Shown: positions 33,953 through 42,602, numbered from the stretch's first letter. The stretch: 64,000 nt of DNA from an uncultured Collinsella sp. (GCA_902497065.1 CABVDH010000005.1:1-64000); one strand, 5' to 3'. Numbers and translations are program-made. Notes: generated from the letters alone by a model not told the origin.

Positions 33953-33985
33953 AAGGAGCTGTTCCCATGGGGGCGGCTCCTTTTT
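33953..33985 (+). terminator. Terminator after glmU
   Basis: AAGGAGC...GCTCCTT with a 16-base loop, followed by TTTC. It lies 18 bp past the glmU stop. Confidence 0.8.
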
Positions 33986-34128
33986 CTATCGTGACCTGCG
34001 CAACCGGATGAGTGGTCGGTTCGTGTCCGTTGACGGTAAAGACGTTATCAAGACTCGATAAACCCCGTTGCGCGGTTACAATGCAAAAAGGCATCTATAT
34101 GGCATTCGATATATAAAGGAGAAGGGTA

Positions 34129-35115
34129 ATGCCGATTAATGATCCCGAGAAGTCGGAGAATATGCGCAAGTCCATCCGCGTGTATTCCGGTTCCTCCAAC
34201 CGTCCCCTCGCTCAGAAGATTGCTGAGTACCTTGGGGTCGAGCTTTCGGGCCTTACGCTAAAGCAGTTCGCCAATGGTGAGATTTACGCCCGCTACGACG
34301 AGACCGTCCGCGGCGCCGACGTCTTCCTGATTCAGTCCGTGGCCGGCGGCAACGTCAACGACATGCTCATGGAGCTGCTCATCGCCACCGACGCTGCCAA
34401 GCGCGCATCCGCCCGCTCCATCACCGCCGTTATCACCCACTACGGCTATGCCCGCCAGGACCGCAAGGCCGGCCCGCGCGAGCCCATCACCGCCCGCCTC
34501 GTCGCCAACCTGCTCGAGCGCGCCGGCGTCAACCGCATCATCACCCTCGACCTGCACCAGGGCCAGATCCAGGGCTTCTTCGATATCCCGGTTAACCACC
34601 TGTCCGCACTGCCGCTGTTTGGCCAGTACTACAACGACATGCACTTCGACACCGACAACCTGGTTGTCGTCTCCCCCGACGTGGGCCGTGCCAAGGCCGC
34701 CAAGAAGCTGTCCGACATGCTCGGCTGCGACCTGGCCATCGCCCACAAGGGCCGTCCGCGCCACAACGCCGCCGAGGTCATGGGCATCATCGGTGACATC
34801 AAGGGCAAGACCTGCATCATCAACGACGACATGATCGACACCGCTGGCACCCTGTGCGCCAACGTCAAGGAGCTCAAGGCTATGGGCGCTGGCGACATCT
34901 ACGTCTGCGCCACCCACGGCATCTTCTCCGGTCCGGCCATCGAGCGTCTGAACGACGCCCCGATCGTCGAGTGCCTCGTCACCGACGCCATTCCCGTCGA
35001 GGTCGGCGGCAAGATCAAGACCATCTCGGTCGCCGAGGAGTTCGCTCAGGCCATCTCCGCCGTTTACCACGAGGAGCCCGTCTCCACGCTCGTCGGCGGC
35101 GACTTCGCACTGTAA
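34129..35115 (+). CDS. prs: Ribose-phosphate pyrophosphokinase
   Basis: A 328-residue class I PRPP synthase supplying PRPP to purine, pyrimidine, His, Trp and NAD synthesis. Motifs: SGSSNRPLAQKIAEYLGVEL, FANGEIYARYDETVRG, YGYARQDRK (flexible loop), TLDLHQGQIQGFFDIPVNHL, the SPDVGRAKAAKKL segment and the PRPP loop DDMIDTAGTL. A short N-terminal extension (MPINDPEKSEN) precedes the usual MRKSIRVYSG start; AAGGAG lies before ATG 34129. It supplies the purF/purE pathway encoded at 45-52 kb. Confidence 0.97.
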   Translation: MPINDPEKSENMRKSIRVYSGSSNRPLAQKIAEYLGVELSGLTLKQFANGEIYARYDETVRGADVFLIQSVAGGNVNDMLMELLIATDAAKRASARSITAVITHYGYARQDRKAGPREPITARLVANLLERAGVNRIITLDLHQGQIQGFFDIPVNHLSALPLFGQYYNDMHFDTDNLVVVSPDVGRAKAAKKLSDMLGCDLAIAHKGRPRHNAAEVMGIIGDIKGKTCIINDDMIDTAGTLCANVKELKAMGAGDIYVCATHGIFSGPAIERLNDAPIVECLVTDAIPVEVGGKIKTISVAEEFAQAISAVYHEEPVSTLVGGDFAL

Positions 35116-35144
35116 TCGCATCGTCCTTGTAACCCGGCGCATCG

Positions 35145-35220
35145 CCGTCGGAACAGAAGAAACCCCCGCGCTCCCCCTTGCTTCGCAAAGGTCGCGCGGG
35201 GGTTTCTTCTGTTCCGACGG
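35145..35220. terminator. 26-bp perfect inverted repeat after prs
   Basis: The arms at 35145-35170 and 35195-35220 are perfect complements (CCGTCGGAACAGAAG... / ...CTTCTGTTCCGACGG). They enclose a loop containing GCTTCGCAAAG. The right arm carries GGGGGTTTCTTCTG, so transcription may stop inside it. It is unusually long for a terminator. Confidence 0.75.
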
Positions 35221-35339
35221 CTCGCCCTGCCGCGGCCGCGCTTTTGTCTGGTGGGATTTCGCTGAAACGAAGTCTCGCCTTCGGCGGGCGTGGTAGCCTT
35301 TGTCGTTGATTTAACTTTTTATGTAACGGAAGGACAAAT

Positions 35340-35969
35340 ATGGCAGCTGCACAGCCGCTTAAGATTCGCATGGTTGCCGGGCTTGGCAACCCTGGCGAGG
35401 AATATGCCGAGACCCGCCACAACGCCGGCTTTAAGGCGATCGACGAGCTGGCCCGTCAGGCCGGCGTCACGTACTGGAAAAACCAGGCCGGCGCCGAGGT
35501 CGCGCTCATCAACATCAACGATCCCGAGGAAGAGGGCGGTAAGCGCCAGATTGTACTGGTCAAGCCGCAGTCGTATATGAATACCTCGGGTGGCCCCATC
35601 TCCAAGCTCTGCCGCGAGTACAAGATCAAGGCCGAGGAGCTGCTCGTAATCCACGACGAGCTCGATATTCCCGCCGGCGACGTCCGCGTTAAGGTGGGCG
35701 GCGGCCACGCCGGTCACAACGGCCTGCGCTCCATCATCGACAAGATGGGCAGCCGCGACTTCAGCCGCATCCGCACCGGCATCGGCAACCCTCCCGGCAA
35801 GATGGCCGTCGCCGACTACGTTCTTAAGCAGCTGCGCACCCGCGAGGCCGAGGATTTCCAGGACACCTGCGCCCGCGCGGCCGACGCCGCCGGCCTGGCG
35901 ATCGTGCACGGCGTGGTCTATGCCCGCGACCATGTCAACGGCGCCGCCTCCGCCAACGGCAAGCACTAA
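35340..35969 (+). CDS. pth: Peptidyl-tRNA hydrolase
   Basis: A 209-residue Pth1 enzyme that frees tRNA from stalled peptidyl-tRNA. MVAGLGNPGEEYAETRHNAGF holds the catalytic His. KPQSYMNTSGGPI, VIHDELDIPAGDVRVKVGGGHAGHNGLRSI and DFSRIRTGIGNPP complete the family signature. ATG 35340 is preceded by GGAAGGA. The gene stands alone between the prs repeat and a repeat/hairpin region; the prs-pth order is common in bacteria. Confidence 0.97.
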   Translation: MAAAQPLKIRMVAGLGNPGEEYAETRHNAGFKAIDELARQAGVTYWKNQAGAEVALININDPEEEGGKRQIVLVKPQSYMNTSGGPISKLCREYKIKAEELLVIHDELDIPAGDVRVKVGGGHAGHNGLRSIIDKMGSRDFSRIRTGIGNPPGKMAVADYVLKQLRTREAEDFQDTCARAADAAGLAIVHGVVYARDHVNGAASANGKH

Positions 35970-35981
35970 AACCTATCATTT

Positions 35982-36154
35982 AGGAACAGGTTTATTTTGG
36001 CAGGTTTTACCTGCGGAAACGTCCCAGTTGCGGCATCGCAATCAACCGCGCGCCGACATACATGCATAGCACCCCAAATGGGGCCGGCCTCATCACAACC
36101 CGAGGCCGGCCCCAATTGCCGTTTTACCTGATAAAACCGACCAAAATAAACCTC
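35982..36154. repeat. Inverted pair of AGGTTTATTTTGG repeats enclosing a strong hairpin
   Basis: AGGAACAGGTTTATTTTGG with GGTTTTACC at 35982-36013 is mirrored by ACCGACCAAAATAAACCT ending near 36154. Between them a perfect 12-bp hairpin (GGGGCCGGCCTC, 36080-36113) may terminate pth. A half-copy of the arm, with CCAAAATAAACCTGTCCC, is at 47141-47171 downstream of purF. Confidence 0.8.
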
Positions 36155-36232
36155 TCCCCCTTTGGTAGGCCAAAGTGGATAAACCCTGCTCCCAACCGCC
36201 GAAGACACACGTAAGTGACATGTCCATGAGGG

Positions 36233-36238
36233 TATAAT
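36233..36238 (+). promoter_or_regulatory. Candidate -10 box for nfnAB
   Basis: A perfect TATAAT lies 106 bp upstream of the nfnA start codon. The -35 region at the usual spacing (around 36210) does not match TTGACA, so only the -10 is supported. Confidence 0.45.
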
Positions 36239-36343
36239 TTGCACCGTATGTCTGCACAACGCCTGTGCGCGTACGGTTTTATTCGGGCTACCGTCCATTT
36301 CCGTGGAGGCACGGTTCGGCGGCCCTAACAAGAGAGGGGTTCT

Positions 36344-37183
36344 ATGTATAAGATCCTGGAGAAGACGCAGTTCTCGGAGAAGGTGTTCAAGTTCCGCATC
36401 GAGGCGCCTGCAATCGCCAAGCATGCGCACGCTGGACAGTTCCTCATGGTTCGCGCCAACGAGACGGGCGAGCGTGTCCCGTTTACCCTGGCCGGCTGGA
36501 ACGGTGACGAGGGCTGGGTCGAGTTCATCTTCATGGTGATCGGCAAGACCACCGAGATGCTTTCCACCTACGAGGCCGGCGAGTCGCTGCGCGACGTCGT
36601 GGGCCCACTGGGCGTTCCTACCGAGATGGCCGAGGGCCCCTGCGCCGTCATTGGCGGCGGCGTCGGCCTGGCAATTGCCTTCCCGGTCGCCAAGCACCTG
36701 GTCGAGACCGGTCATGAGGTCCACGCCATCATGGGCGCCCGCACCAAGGACCTCCTGCTCATGGAGGACCAGTTCCGCGAGCTCCTCGACGAGGACCACA
36801 TCCACATCACTACCGATGACGGCTCCTACGGCGAGCAGGGCGTTGTTACCGCTCCGCTGGAGCGCCTGCTGCAGGACAAGGCCGTGAGCCAGGTCTTCTG
36901 CGTCGGCCCCGTTCCGATGATGAAGTTCTCGACCCTCACCGCCCAAAAGTACGACACCCCCATCACCGCGTCGCTCAACCCCATCATGGTTGACGGCACC
37001 GGTATGTGCGGCTGCTGCCGCGTCGAGGTGGGCGGCGTGACCAAGTTCGCTTGCGTCGACGGCCCCGACTTCGATGCCACCCTGGTCGACTGGGATGACC
37101 TTCGTGCCCGCCAGGCCGCTTACCGTTCCGAAGAGGGCGAGTCCCTCAAGGCCTATGAGGAAAAGAGCTGCGCATGCCACTAG
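36344..37183 (+). CDS. nfnA: NADH-dependent reduced ferredoxin:NADP+ oxidoreductase, small subunit
   Basis: A 279-residue FAD plus [2Fe-2S] subunit related to dihydroorotate dehydrogenase PyrK and sulfide dehydrogenase beta. It has a beta-barrel FAD site (GERVPFTLAGW), an NAD site (CAVIGGGVGLAIAFPVAKHL; FCVGPVPMMKFS), and a C-terminal cluster motif around DGTGMCGCCRVEV plus FACVDGPDFDA. With NfnB it bifurcates electrons between ferredoxin, NADH and NADPH. AGAGGGG precedes ATG. Its end overlaps nfnB by 10 bp. A ferredoxin-NADP reductase partner of GltA is the alternative reading. Confidence 0.92.
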   Translation: MYKILEKTQFSEKVFKFRIEAPAIAKHAHAGQFLMVRANETGERVPFTLAGWNGDEGWVEFIFMVIGKTTEMLSTYEAGESLRDVVGPLGVPTEMAEGPCAVIGGGVGLAIAFPVAKHLVETGHEVHAIMGARTKDLLLMEDQFRELLDEDHIHITTDDGSYGEQGVVTAPLERLLQDKAVSQVFCVGPVPMMKFSTLTAQKYDTPITASLNPIMVDGTGMCGCCRVEVGGVTKFACVDGPDFDATLVDWDDLRARQAAYRSEEGESLKAYEEKSCACH

Positions 37184-38583
37184 TTAACGGTCGTTTCGTT
37201 GCCGATATGAAGTCGCCCCGCACCCCCGATAACGAGGAGCCGGCTGCCGAGCGCGCCTGCGACTTCCGCCCCGTCGACAAGGGCTTCACCGAGGAGATGG
37301 CGCTGGCCGAGGCCGAGCGCTGCCTCAACTGCAAGAAGCCGTTCTGTGTTGAGGGCTGCCCCGTCAACATCAACATCCCCCGCTTTATCGAGCAGATCCG
37401 CGCGAAGGACTTCGGCGGCGCTCTCGATACCATCCGCGAGGACTCCATGCTTCCCGCCATCTGCGGTCGCGTCTGCCCGCAGGAGAACCAGTGCGAGGGT
37501 AAGTGCATCCGTGGTAAGAAGTCCGAGCCCGTGGCCATCGGCCAGCTCGAGCGCTTCCTGGGTGACCGCCCCGAGCTCGCCTCCACGCCCAAGATGGCTC
37601 CCAAGAATGGCAAGAAGGTCGCCGTCGTCGGTTCCGGCCCGTCCGGCATCACCTGCGCCGGCGAGCTCGCCCGCAACGGCTTTGACGTCACCGTCTTCGA
37701 GGCCTTCTTTACCGGCGGCGGCGTGCTGGTCTACGGCATCCCCGAGTTCCGTCTGCCCAAGGCGGTCGTCAAGCGCGAGATTGACGGCCTGGAGGACATG
37801 GGCGTCAAGTTTGAGTACAACTCCGTCGTGGGCAACATGGCCACGGCCGAGGAGCTGTTCGAGCAGGGCTTCGACGCCATCTATGTGGCGACCGGCGCTG
37901 GCCTGCCCAAGTTCCTCAACGTCCCCGGCGAGAACCTGCCCAACGTCTTCTTCGCGAACGAGTACCTCACCCGCGTGAACCTGATGAAGGCCAACAAGTT
38001 CCCCGAGTACGACACCCCCACCAAGCACGGCAAGAACGTCGTCGTCTTTGGTGGCGGCAACGTGGCTATGGACGCCGTCCGTACCGCCAAGCGTCTGGGC
38101 GCCGAGCACGCCATCATCGCCTACCGTCGTACCGAGGACGAGATGCCCTGCCGTCGCGCCGAGCTGCACCATGCTAAGGCCGAGGGCGTCGAGGTTCTGC
38201 CGCTCGTCTCCCCGCTCGAGTTTGTCGCTGGCGAGGACGGCTCCGTGTGCGCCGTCAAGGTCCAGAAGATGGAGCTCGGCGAGCCTGACGAGTCCGGCCG
38301 TCGTCGCCCGGTGCCCATCGAGGGCGCCATCGAGGAGATTCCCTGCGACGTCGCAATCTCGGCTATCGGCACCAACGCCAACCCCTTCGCAAAGAAGATC
38401 GGCGGCAAGATGGAGCTCAACAAGTGGGGCTACATCGTTGCCGACGAGGAGACTGGCCAGACCACCGATCCCCGCATCTGGGCTGGCGGCGACATCGTCA
38501 CCGGTGCCGCTACGGTCATTCTGGCGATGGGCGCCGGCAAGAAGGCCGCTGCCTCCATCACCAAGAGCCTGCTGGGCGAGTAA
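37174..38583 (+). CDS. nfnB: NfnB / GltD-like oxidoreductase, large subunit
   Basis: A 469-residue glutamate-synthase-beta-like flavoprotein. The N-terminal two-cluster domain shows CLNCKKPFCVEGCPVNINIPRFI and later CGRVCPQENQCEGKCIRG. The FAD-binding Rossmann motif is VAVVGSGPSGITCAGELARNG (about 148-168). The NADPH motif is VVVFGGGNVAMDAVRTAKRLG (about 288-308), and GGDIVTGAATVILAMGAGKKAA lies at the end. No GltA large subunit is adjacent. Together with the partner nfnA this favours NfnAB rather than glutamate synthase. Confidence 0.93.
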   Translation: MPLVNGRFVADMKSPRTPDNEEPAAERACDFRPVDKGFTEEMALAEAERCLNCKKPFCVEGCPVNINIPRFIEQIRAKDFGGALDTIREDSMLPAICGRVCPQENQCEGKCIRGKKSEPVAIGQLERFLGDRPELASTPKMAPKNGKKVAVVGSGPSGITCAGELARNGFDVTVFEAFFTGGGVLVYGIPEFRLPKAVVKREIDGLEDMGVKFEYNSVVGNMATAEELFEQGFDAIYVATGAGLPKFLNVPGENLPNVFFANEYLTRVNLMKANKFPEYDTPTKHGKNVVVFGGGNVAMDAVRTAKRLGAEHAIIAYRRTEDEMPCRRAELHHAKAEGVEVLPLVSPLEFVAGEDGSVCAVKVQKMELGEPDESGRRRPVPIEGAIEEIPCDVAISAIGTNANPFAKKIGGKMELNKWGYIVADEETGQTTDPRIWAGGDIVTGAATVILAMGAGKKAAASITKSLLGE

Positions 38584-38611
38584 TCACCTACAGCGCTAGC
38601 CATCAAACGGC

Positions 38612-38649
38612 AAAGTCCCCGTCGAGCACACGCCCGGCGGGGACTTTTT
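38612..38649. terminator. Bidirectional terminator between nfnB and the kinase gene
   Basis: AAAGTCCCCG...CGGGGACTTTTTC gives a stem with A- and T-runs on both sides, 28 bp past the nfnB stop and downstream of the convergent gene ending at 38710. A lone GGGGACAG word at 38677-38684 follows it. Confidence 0.88.
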
Positions 38650-38709
38650 CTATGCCGACCACCCAACCACCACGATGGGGACAGGCACCTTTGTGATGGT
38701 TTTGGTCGG

Positions 38710-39333
38710 TTAGCCTTCGAGCTGGGCCACTTTGTAGCGGTAGGCAGCGGCGATAACGTCTTTGCAGCCCTCGCGGCCCAGCTTGGCGCGGTTGACGACG
38801 ATGTCTTTACCGCTCGTCATCTTCCACTTTCCGGCACTGTAGCGCTTATAGAACGCCTCGCGCGCCTTCTGCTGCTGTTTGACCAGCTTGGCACCCTTCT
38901 TTTTGTTAAGGCCACGCTTCTTGCGCACGATCTCGACGCGGTCCTCAAAGGGTGCGGTCACCAGCACGGCAATGTGGTTGGGGTTGTTGCGCAGCAGATA
39001 ATCGGACAGGCGGCCTTCGATAATGCAGCTCTCGGTCTCACCCAGATCCAAAATCACCTGGCTCATCTTTTGGAACAACTTGTCCGAGTACGAACGCGCA
39101 TCGTAGCGGTCGGGCAGAAACGCCATGTTCTCCACGGCCAGACGCTCGTCGTAGGCGGCCATCTTGTCGAGCGACTCGCCCGCGCGCAGCGAAGCACGCA
39201 CCAGCAGCTCGTTATCGTACAGCGGAATCCCCAGCTCATCGGCGAGGATACGACCAATCTCGTGGCCCTCGGCGCCAAAGTCGCGCGCGATGGTAATGAC
39301 CACAGGACTCTTCTTATTCACCAGATCGCTCAT
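38710..39333 (-). CDS. Cytidylate-kinase-like family protein
   Basis: A 207-residue P-loop-type protein of the cytidylate_kin2 family. VVITIARDFGAEGHEIGRILADEL is a modified P-loop region, followed by GIPLYDNELL. CIIEGRLSDYLL, then VLVTAPFEDRVEIV with a basic KKRGLNKKKGAKLVKQQQKAR lid, and YDARSYSDKLF match the family. It is not the canonical CMP kinase, so its substrate is unknown. ATG 39333 is preceded by GAAAGGA; the upstream frame runs into a palindrome. It is close to the end of the amino acid ABC operon but separated by that palindrome. Confidence 0.85.
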   Translation of the reverse strand: MSDLVNKKSPVVITIARDFGAEGHEIGRILADELGIPLYDNELLVRASLRAGESLDKMAAYDERLAVENMAFLPDRYDARSYSDKLFQKMSQVILDLGETESCIIEGRLSDYLLRNNPNHIAVLVTAPFEDRVEIVRKKRGLNKKKGAKLVKQQQKAREAFYKRYSAGKWKMTSGKDIVVNRAKLGREGCKDVIAAAYRYKVAQLEG

Positions 39334-39350
39334 CGCGATTCCTTTCTCTA

Positions 39351-39379
39351 TGTGACAAAGGGGCTGTCCCTTTGCCACA
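39351..39379. terminator. Palindrome with GGGACAG core between the kinase and ABC operon
   Basis: TGTGACAAAGGG-GCTGT-CCCTTTGCCACA (one mismatch) directly follows the stop of the permease gene at 39382. It could terminate the ABC operon, but it also belongs to the GGGACAG repeat group of this window. Confidence 0.65.
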
Positions 39380-39381
39380 TT

Positions 39382-40020
39382 CTACGCTGCCACCATTCGC
39401 CTCTGATACGCTCGGACCAGCAGCGAGATACCAAAGTTGAGCACAAAGTACATCGCAAACACCAGGCCGTAGAGCATAAGCACCTGCGACAGGTCGATCG
39501 CGTGGGCCATCACGACGTTTGCCGTGTACATGAGCTCGGCCACGTTAATGCCCGAAAGATACGAGCTGTCCTTAATGACGGTCGTGCACTGGCTAAACAG
39601 CGCCGGAATGATCGTCTTAAACGTCTGCGGCAGAATGATGTAGCGCATGGTGGCAAAGAAGCCAAAGCCCTGGCTCTGCGCTGCCTCAAACTGGCCGCGC
39701 GGAATCGAGTTGAGGCCGCCGCGCACAATCTCGGCCATAACAGCGCTGGTAAACAGCGTAAAGGCGATGGTCGAAATCACAATGTCCAAACCCTGCACCG
39801 TAAAGTAGATAAACAGAATCCACAGCAGGTTCGGCGTGCAACGGAACAGCTCGATGTAGGCGCTCACCAAAATACGGAACGGGCGGGGCGCATAGCTTTT
39901 AACGAGCGCCAGCACCGTGCCAAAGATGAGCGAGAAAAAGATCGACAGCGCCGAGATCTCGATTGTCTTAACAAAGCCGCCCCAAATGTAGAGCAGGTTG
40001 GTCGCGTTGAAGATTTCCAT
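39382..40020 (-). CDS. Polar amino acid ABC transporter permease
   Basis: A 212-residue HisM/GlnP-type permease with about five helices. The EAA loop is visible as EIVRGGLNSIPRGQFEAAQS followed by QGFGFFATMRYIILPQ. It pairs with the second permease gene upstream (3-bp gap) and with the GlnQ-type ATPase. Last gene of the four-gene operon. Confidence 0.93.
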   Translation of the reverse strand: MEIFNATNLLYIWGGFVKTIEISALSIFFSLIFGTVLALVKSYAPRPFRILVSAYIELFRCTPNLLWILFIYFTVQGLDIVISTIAFTLFTSAVMAEIVRGGLNSIPRGQFEAAQSQGFGFFATMRYIILPQTFKTIIPALFSQCTTVIKDSSYLSGINVAELMYTANVVMAHAIDLSQVLMLYGLVFAMYFVLNFGISLLVRAYQRRMVAA

Positions 40021-40023
40021 GCG

Positions 40024-40770
40024 CTAGGCCTCCTCTACGTTGCCGAGCCCCAGCTCGGCCAGGCTCACGCCGCGCGGACGCTCCTTGGAGCGGCGCTCGA
40101 GCCACTGCACCAGCATGGCGAGCGGAAAGCAGATGATGAAGTACATAAGGCAGCAGACGATGTATCCCTGCAGGTAACCGTACAGACTCACAAAGTTGTC
40201 GGAACGGTACATAAGGTCGCCGCCGGCCACAAGCGCCAGCACCGACGTGTTCTTGACCAGGTTGAGCGCCTGGTTACACAGCGGCGGCAGAATGATCTTG
40301 AACGTCTGGGGCAGCACGATGTACCAGTAGGCCTGCGCACGGGTGAAGCCCTGGCTCTGGGCCGCCTCCATCTGACCGCGCGGAACCGCCTCGATACCGG
40401 TGCGGATGACCTCCGAAATGTAGGCCGCGTGATACAGGCCCACGCCCAAGAAGCCCAGCACGAACGGCGCGATGCGCACCGGCTGGTCGGCACCGGTTAT
40501 GGCCTGCAAAAACTGTGGACCGGCCATGTACATAAAGAGCACCTGCACGGGCAACGGGGTGTTCTGGTAAAACTCCACGTACACGCGGCTTATGGCGCGC
40601 AGCACGCGCGAACGAGTGGTGGAGAACACGCCCAGCAGCGTGCCCAGCACCAGCGACAGCAGCAGACCGGCAACGACCACCTGCAGCGTCACGCCAAAGC
40701 CCTCCCAGAAGGGCCCCATGTTTTGAAATGTCGTCGACCAACGGTCGGCGTCAAATAATCCTTCGAGCAT
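40024..40770 (-). CDS. Polar amino acid ABC transporter permease
   Basis: A 248-residue permease of the same family. The EAA loop is EVIRTGIEAVPRGQMEAAQS followed by QGFTRAQAYWYIVLPQ; LLLSLVLGTLLGVFSTT is an early helix. ATG 40770 is preceded by GAAGGA. The heterodimeric pair with the downstream permease is typical of glutamate/glutamine/aspartate systems. Confidence 0.93.
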   Translation of the reverse strand: MLEGLFDADRWSTTFQNMGPFWEGFGVTLQVVVAGLLLSLVLGTLLGVFSTTRSRVLRAISRVYVEFYQNTPLPVQVLFMYMAGPQFLQAITGADQPVRIAPFVLGFLGVGLYHAAYISEVIRTGIEAVPRGQMEAAQSQGFTRAQAYWYIVLPQTFKIILPPLCNQALNLVKNTSVLALVAGGDLMYRSDNFVSLYGYLQGYIVCCLMYFIICFPLAMLVQWLERRSKERPRGVSLAELGLGNVEEA

Positions 40771-40795
40771 TTGATTCCTTCCTTGGACGATGCGC

Positions 40796-41671
40796 CTATA
40801 CAAGACCCCAGGTCTTGATCTCTTGGTCGAGCCAGCCGTCGGCCAGGCGATCGCAAATCACCTGATCGACCACGGCCGAAAGGTCGCAGCCCTTCTTGGT
40901 TGCCACGCCGTAGCCCTGCTCGCCAAACTTGACCTCGGGCTGCAGCAGCTCAACGGTCTCGTTCATGTAACCGGCCAGCGTGGAGCGGTCCATGGCAAAG
41001 ACGTCGATATTGCCGGCGTCGAGCGAACTCTTGATGATGGGGTAGCCGCTAAAGGCCCTAAACTCGGGCTTGCAGCTAAAGCCGTTGTCCTTGATCATCT
41101 GCTCGATCAGGCCCTGCGTGGTGGCACCCTGGCTCACGCCAATGACCTTGCCATCCAAATCCTCAATCGAAGTAAAGCCCGAACGCTTCTTGACCATGAG
41201 TCCCACGTAGTCGGTGCGGTATGGCGTCGAGAAATCCCAGCTCTTCTTGCGCTCGTCGGTTATGGTGTAGGTCGCCGCGACCACGTCGAGTTGGCCGTTG
41301 TCGATCAGCGGGCCGCGCGTCTTGGGCGTTACGTCGGTAAACTCGACTAGCTCCTGGGCGCGAGCATCCTTGTAGCTCACACCAAAGACGGCAGCGGCGA
41401 TCTGGTAGCACAAATCGACTTCCATGCCCTCAAAGCGGCCCTTGGCGGTGTCGTAATAGCCGTAACCGGGAACGTCCTTCTTAACGCCGGCATTCAGATG
41501 GCCACGCGACTTGATGGCCGCAAGCTTAGACCCCTTGTCGGAGCCCTCGCCGCTGGTGGAGTTGCCGCAACCGGCAAGCGCGGTCCCCGTCAGCGCAAGC
41601 ATGCCGGCGCCAGCCAGCTGCAAAAAGTGACGGCGCGACACGGCCGCCCTCGTCATATCCGTCATGTCCAT
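40796..41671 (-). CDS. Amino acid ABC transporter substrate-binding lipoprotein
   Basis: A ~291-residue SBP of bacterial family 3. The N terminus has SRRHFLQLAGAGMLALTGTA followed by the lipobox LAGC, a twin-arginine-like lipoprotein signal. The body contains KGRFEGMEVDLCYQIAAAVF, VVAATYTITDERKKSWDFST and YRTDYVGLMVKKRS, characteristic of polar amino acid binding proteins, and VIGVSQGATTQGLIE. Glutamate, glutamine or aspartate is the likely ligand class by family. ATG 41671 (or GTG 41674) follows AGGCGCGG. It lies directly after glnQ. Confidence 0.92.
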   Translation of the reverse strand: MDMTDMTRAAVSRRHFLQLAGAGMLALTGTALAGCGNSTSGEGSDKGSKLAAIKSRGHLNAGVKKDVPGYGYYDTAKGRFEGMEVDLCYQIAAAVFGVSYKDARAQELVEFTDVTPKTRGPLIDNGQLDVVAATYTITDERKKSWDFSTPYRTDYVGLMVKKRSGFTSIEDLDGKVIGVSQGATTQGLIEQMIKDNGFSCKPEFRAFSGYPIIKSSLDAGNIDVFAMDRSTLAGYMNETVELLQPEVKFGEQGYGVATKKGCDLSAVVDQVICDRLADGWLDQEIKTWGLV

Positions 41672-41679
41672 CACCGCGC

Positions 41680-42411
41680 CTAGTGCAGAATCTTGGACAG
41701 GAACTCGCGGCAGCGCGGGTTCTCGGGGTTATCGAAGAAGTGCTCGGGCGTGCCCTCCTCCAGAATGCGGCCGTCCTCCATAAAGATGACGCGGTCGGCC
41801 ACCTGACGCGCAAAACCCATCTCGTGCGTCACGCAGATCATGGTGATGTCCTCCTGCGCGAGCTCAATCATAACGTCCAGAACCTCCTGGACCATCTCGG
41901 GGTCGAGCGCCGAGGTCGGCTCGTCAAACAGGATGATGGGCTGCTTGGTGCACAGGGCACGGGCGATGGCGATGCGCTGTTGCTGACCGCCCGAGAGATT
42001 CTGCGGATACTCGCCGGCCTTATGCGCCATGCCAACGCGCTTGAGCGCAGCGATGGCGATCTCGGTCGCCTCCTCCTTGCTCTTCTTTTGTAGCTTGATG
42101 GGCGCGAGCGTCAGGTTGCCGAGCACCGTCATGTTGGGATACAGGTTGAACTGCTGAAACACCATGGAGCTATACTTGCGAGCCATCTCCAGGTGATTCT
42201 TTTTGGTGAGCGGCCTACCGTCGATGACGACCTCGCCCGACGTGGGCTCCTCCAGATAATCGACGCAGCGGATGAGCGTCGACTTACCCGAACCGGAAGG
42301 CCCGATCATTACGAGCTTCTCGCCGCGTTTGACGGTGAGATTGATATCTTTGAGCACATGCAGGTCGCCAAAGTACTTGTTGAGATGCTTGATCTCGATC
42401 ATGTCTGCCAT
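41680..42411 (-). CDS. glnQ: Polar amino acid ABC transporter ATPase
   Basis: A 243-residue ABC ATPase. Walker A IGPSGSGKSTLIRCVD, Q-loop MVFQQFNLYPNMTVLGNLTL, signature NLSGGQQQRIAIARAL, Walker B IILFDEPTSALDPEM and the H-loop VTHEMGFARQVADRVIFM are all present. It is first in the operon glnQ-SBP-permease-permease. The symbol is by family; the exact amino acid is not determined. Confidence 0.93.
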   Translation of the reverse strand: MADMIEIKHLNKYFGDLHVLKDINLTVKRGEKLVMIGPSGSGKSTLIRCVDYLEEPTSGEVVIDGRPLTKKNHLEMARKYSSMVFQQFNLYPNMTVLGNLTLAPIKLQKKSKEEATEIAIAALKRVGMAHKAGEYPQNLSGGQQQRIAIARALCTKQPIILFDEPTSALDPEMVQEVLDVMIELAQEDITMICVTHEMGFARQVADRVIFMEDGRILEEGTPEHFFDNPENPRCREFLSKILH

Positions 42412-42523
42412 GAATGTCCCTTCCCTGCGTTTACACGAGTTGAACTATTGTACGGAAAGAACCGCGTTTCCGCAGCCCACACTACATTCCCGTAAAGAAC
42501 CCGCAACCTTCCACCTGCTCGTT

Positions 42524-42598
42524 GGCACTCATTGGGGACAGACTTAAATGAGTGCCTGCTCATTGGGCACTCATTTAAGTCTGTCCCCAATGAGTGCC
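42524..42598. repeat. 33-bp perfect inverted repeat with GGGGACAG core
   Basis: The arms at 42524-42556 and 42566-42598 are exact complements, separated by 9 bases. Each arm is itself near-palindromic (GGCACTCATT...AAATGAGTGCC), so a cruciform with side arms is possible. The core GGGGACAGACTTAAATGAG lies in the left arm. It lies between glnQ (upstream side) and the YqeY terminator. Confidence 0.95.
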
Positions 42599-42602
42599 CA
42601 GC

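Noticed and set aside
35966..37180. 404-codon minus-strand frame opposite nfnA
   Set aside because: nfnA is well supported; the antisense frame also crosses the repeat region downstream of pth.
37174..38583. Glutamate synthase small subunit (gltD)
   Set aside because: No gltB/gltA partner is adjacent, and the overlapping upstream gene is an nfnA-type FAD/[2Fe-2S] subunit, so NfnB is the better reading.
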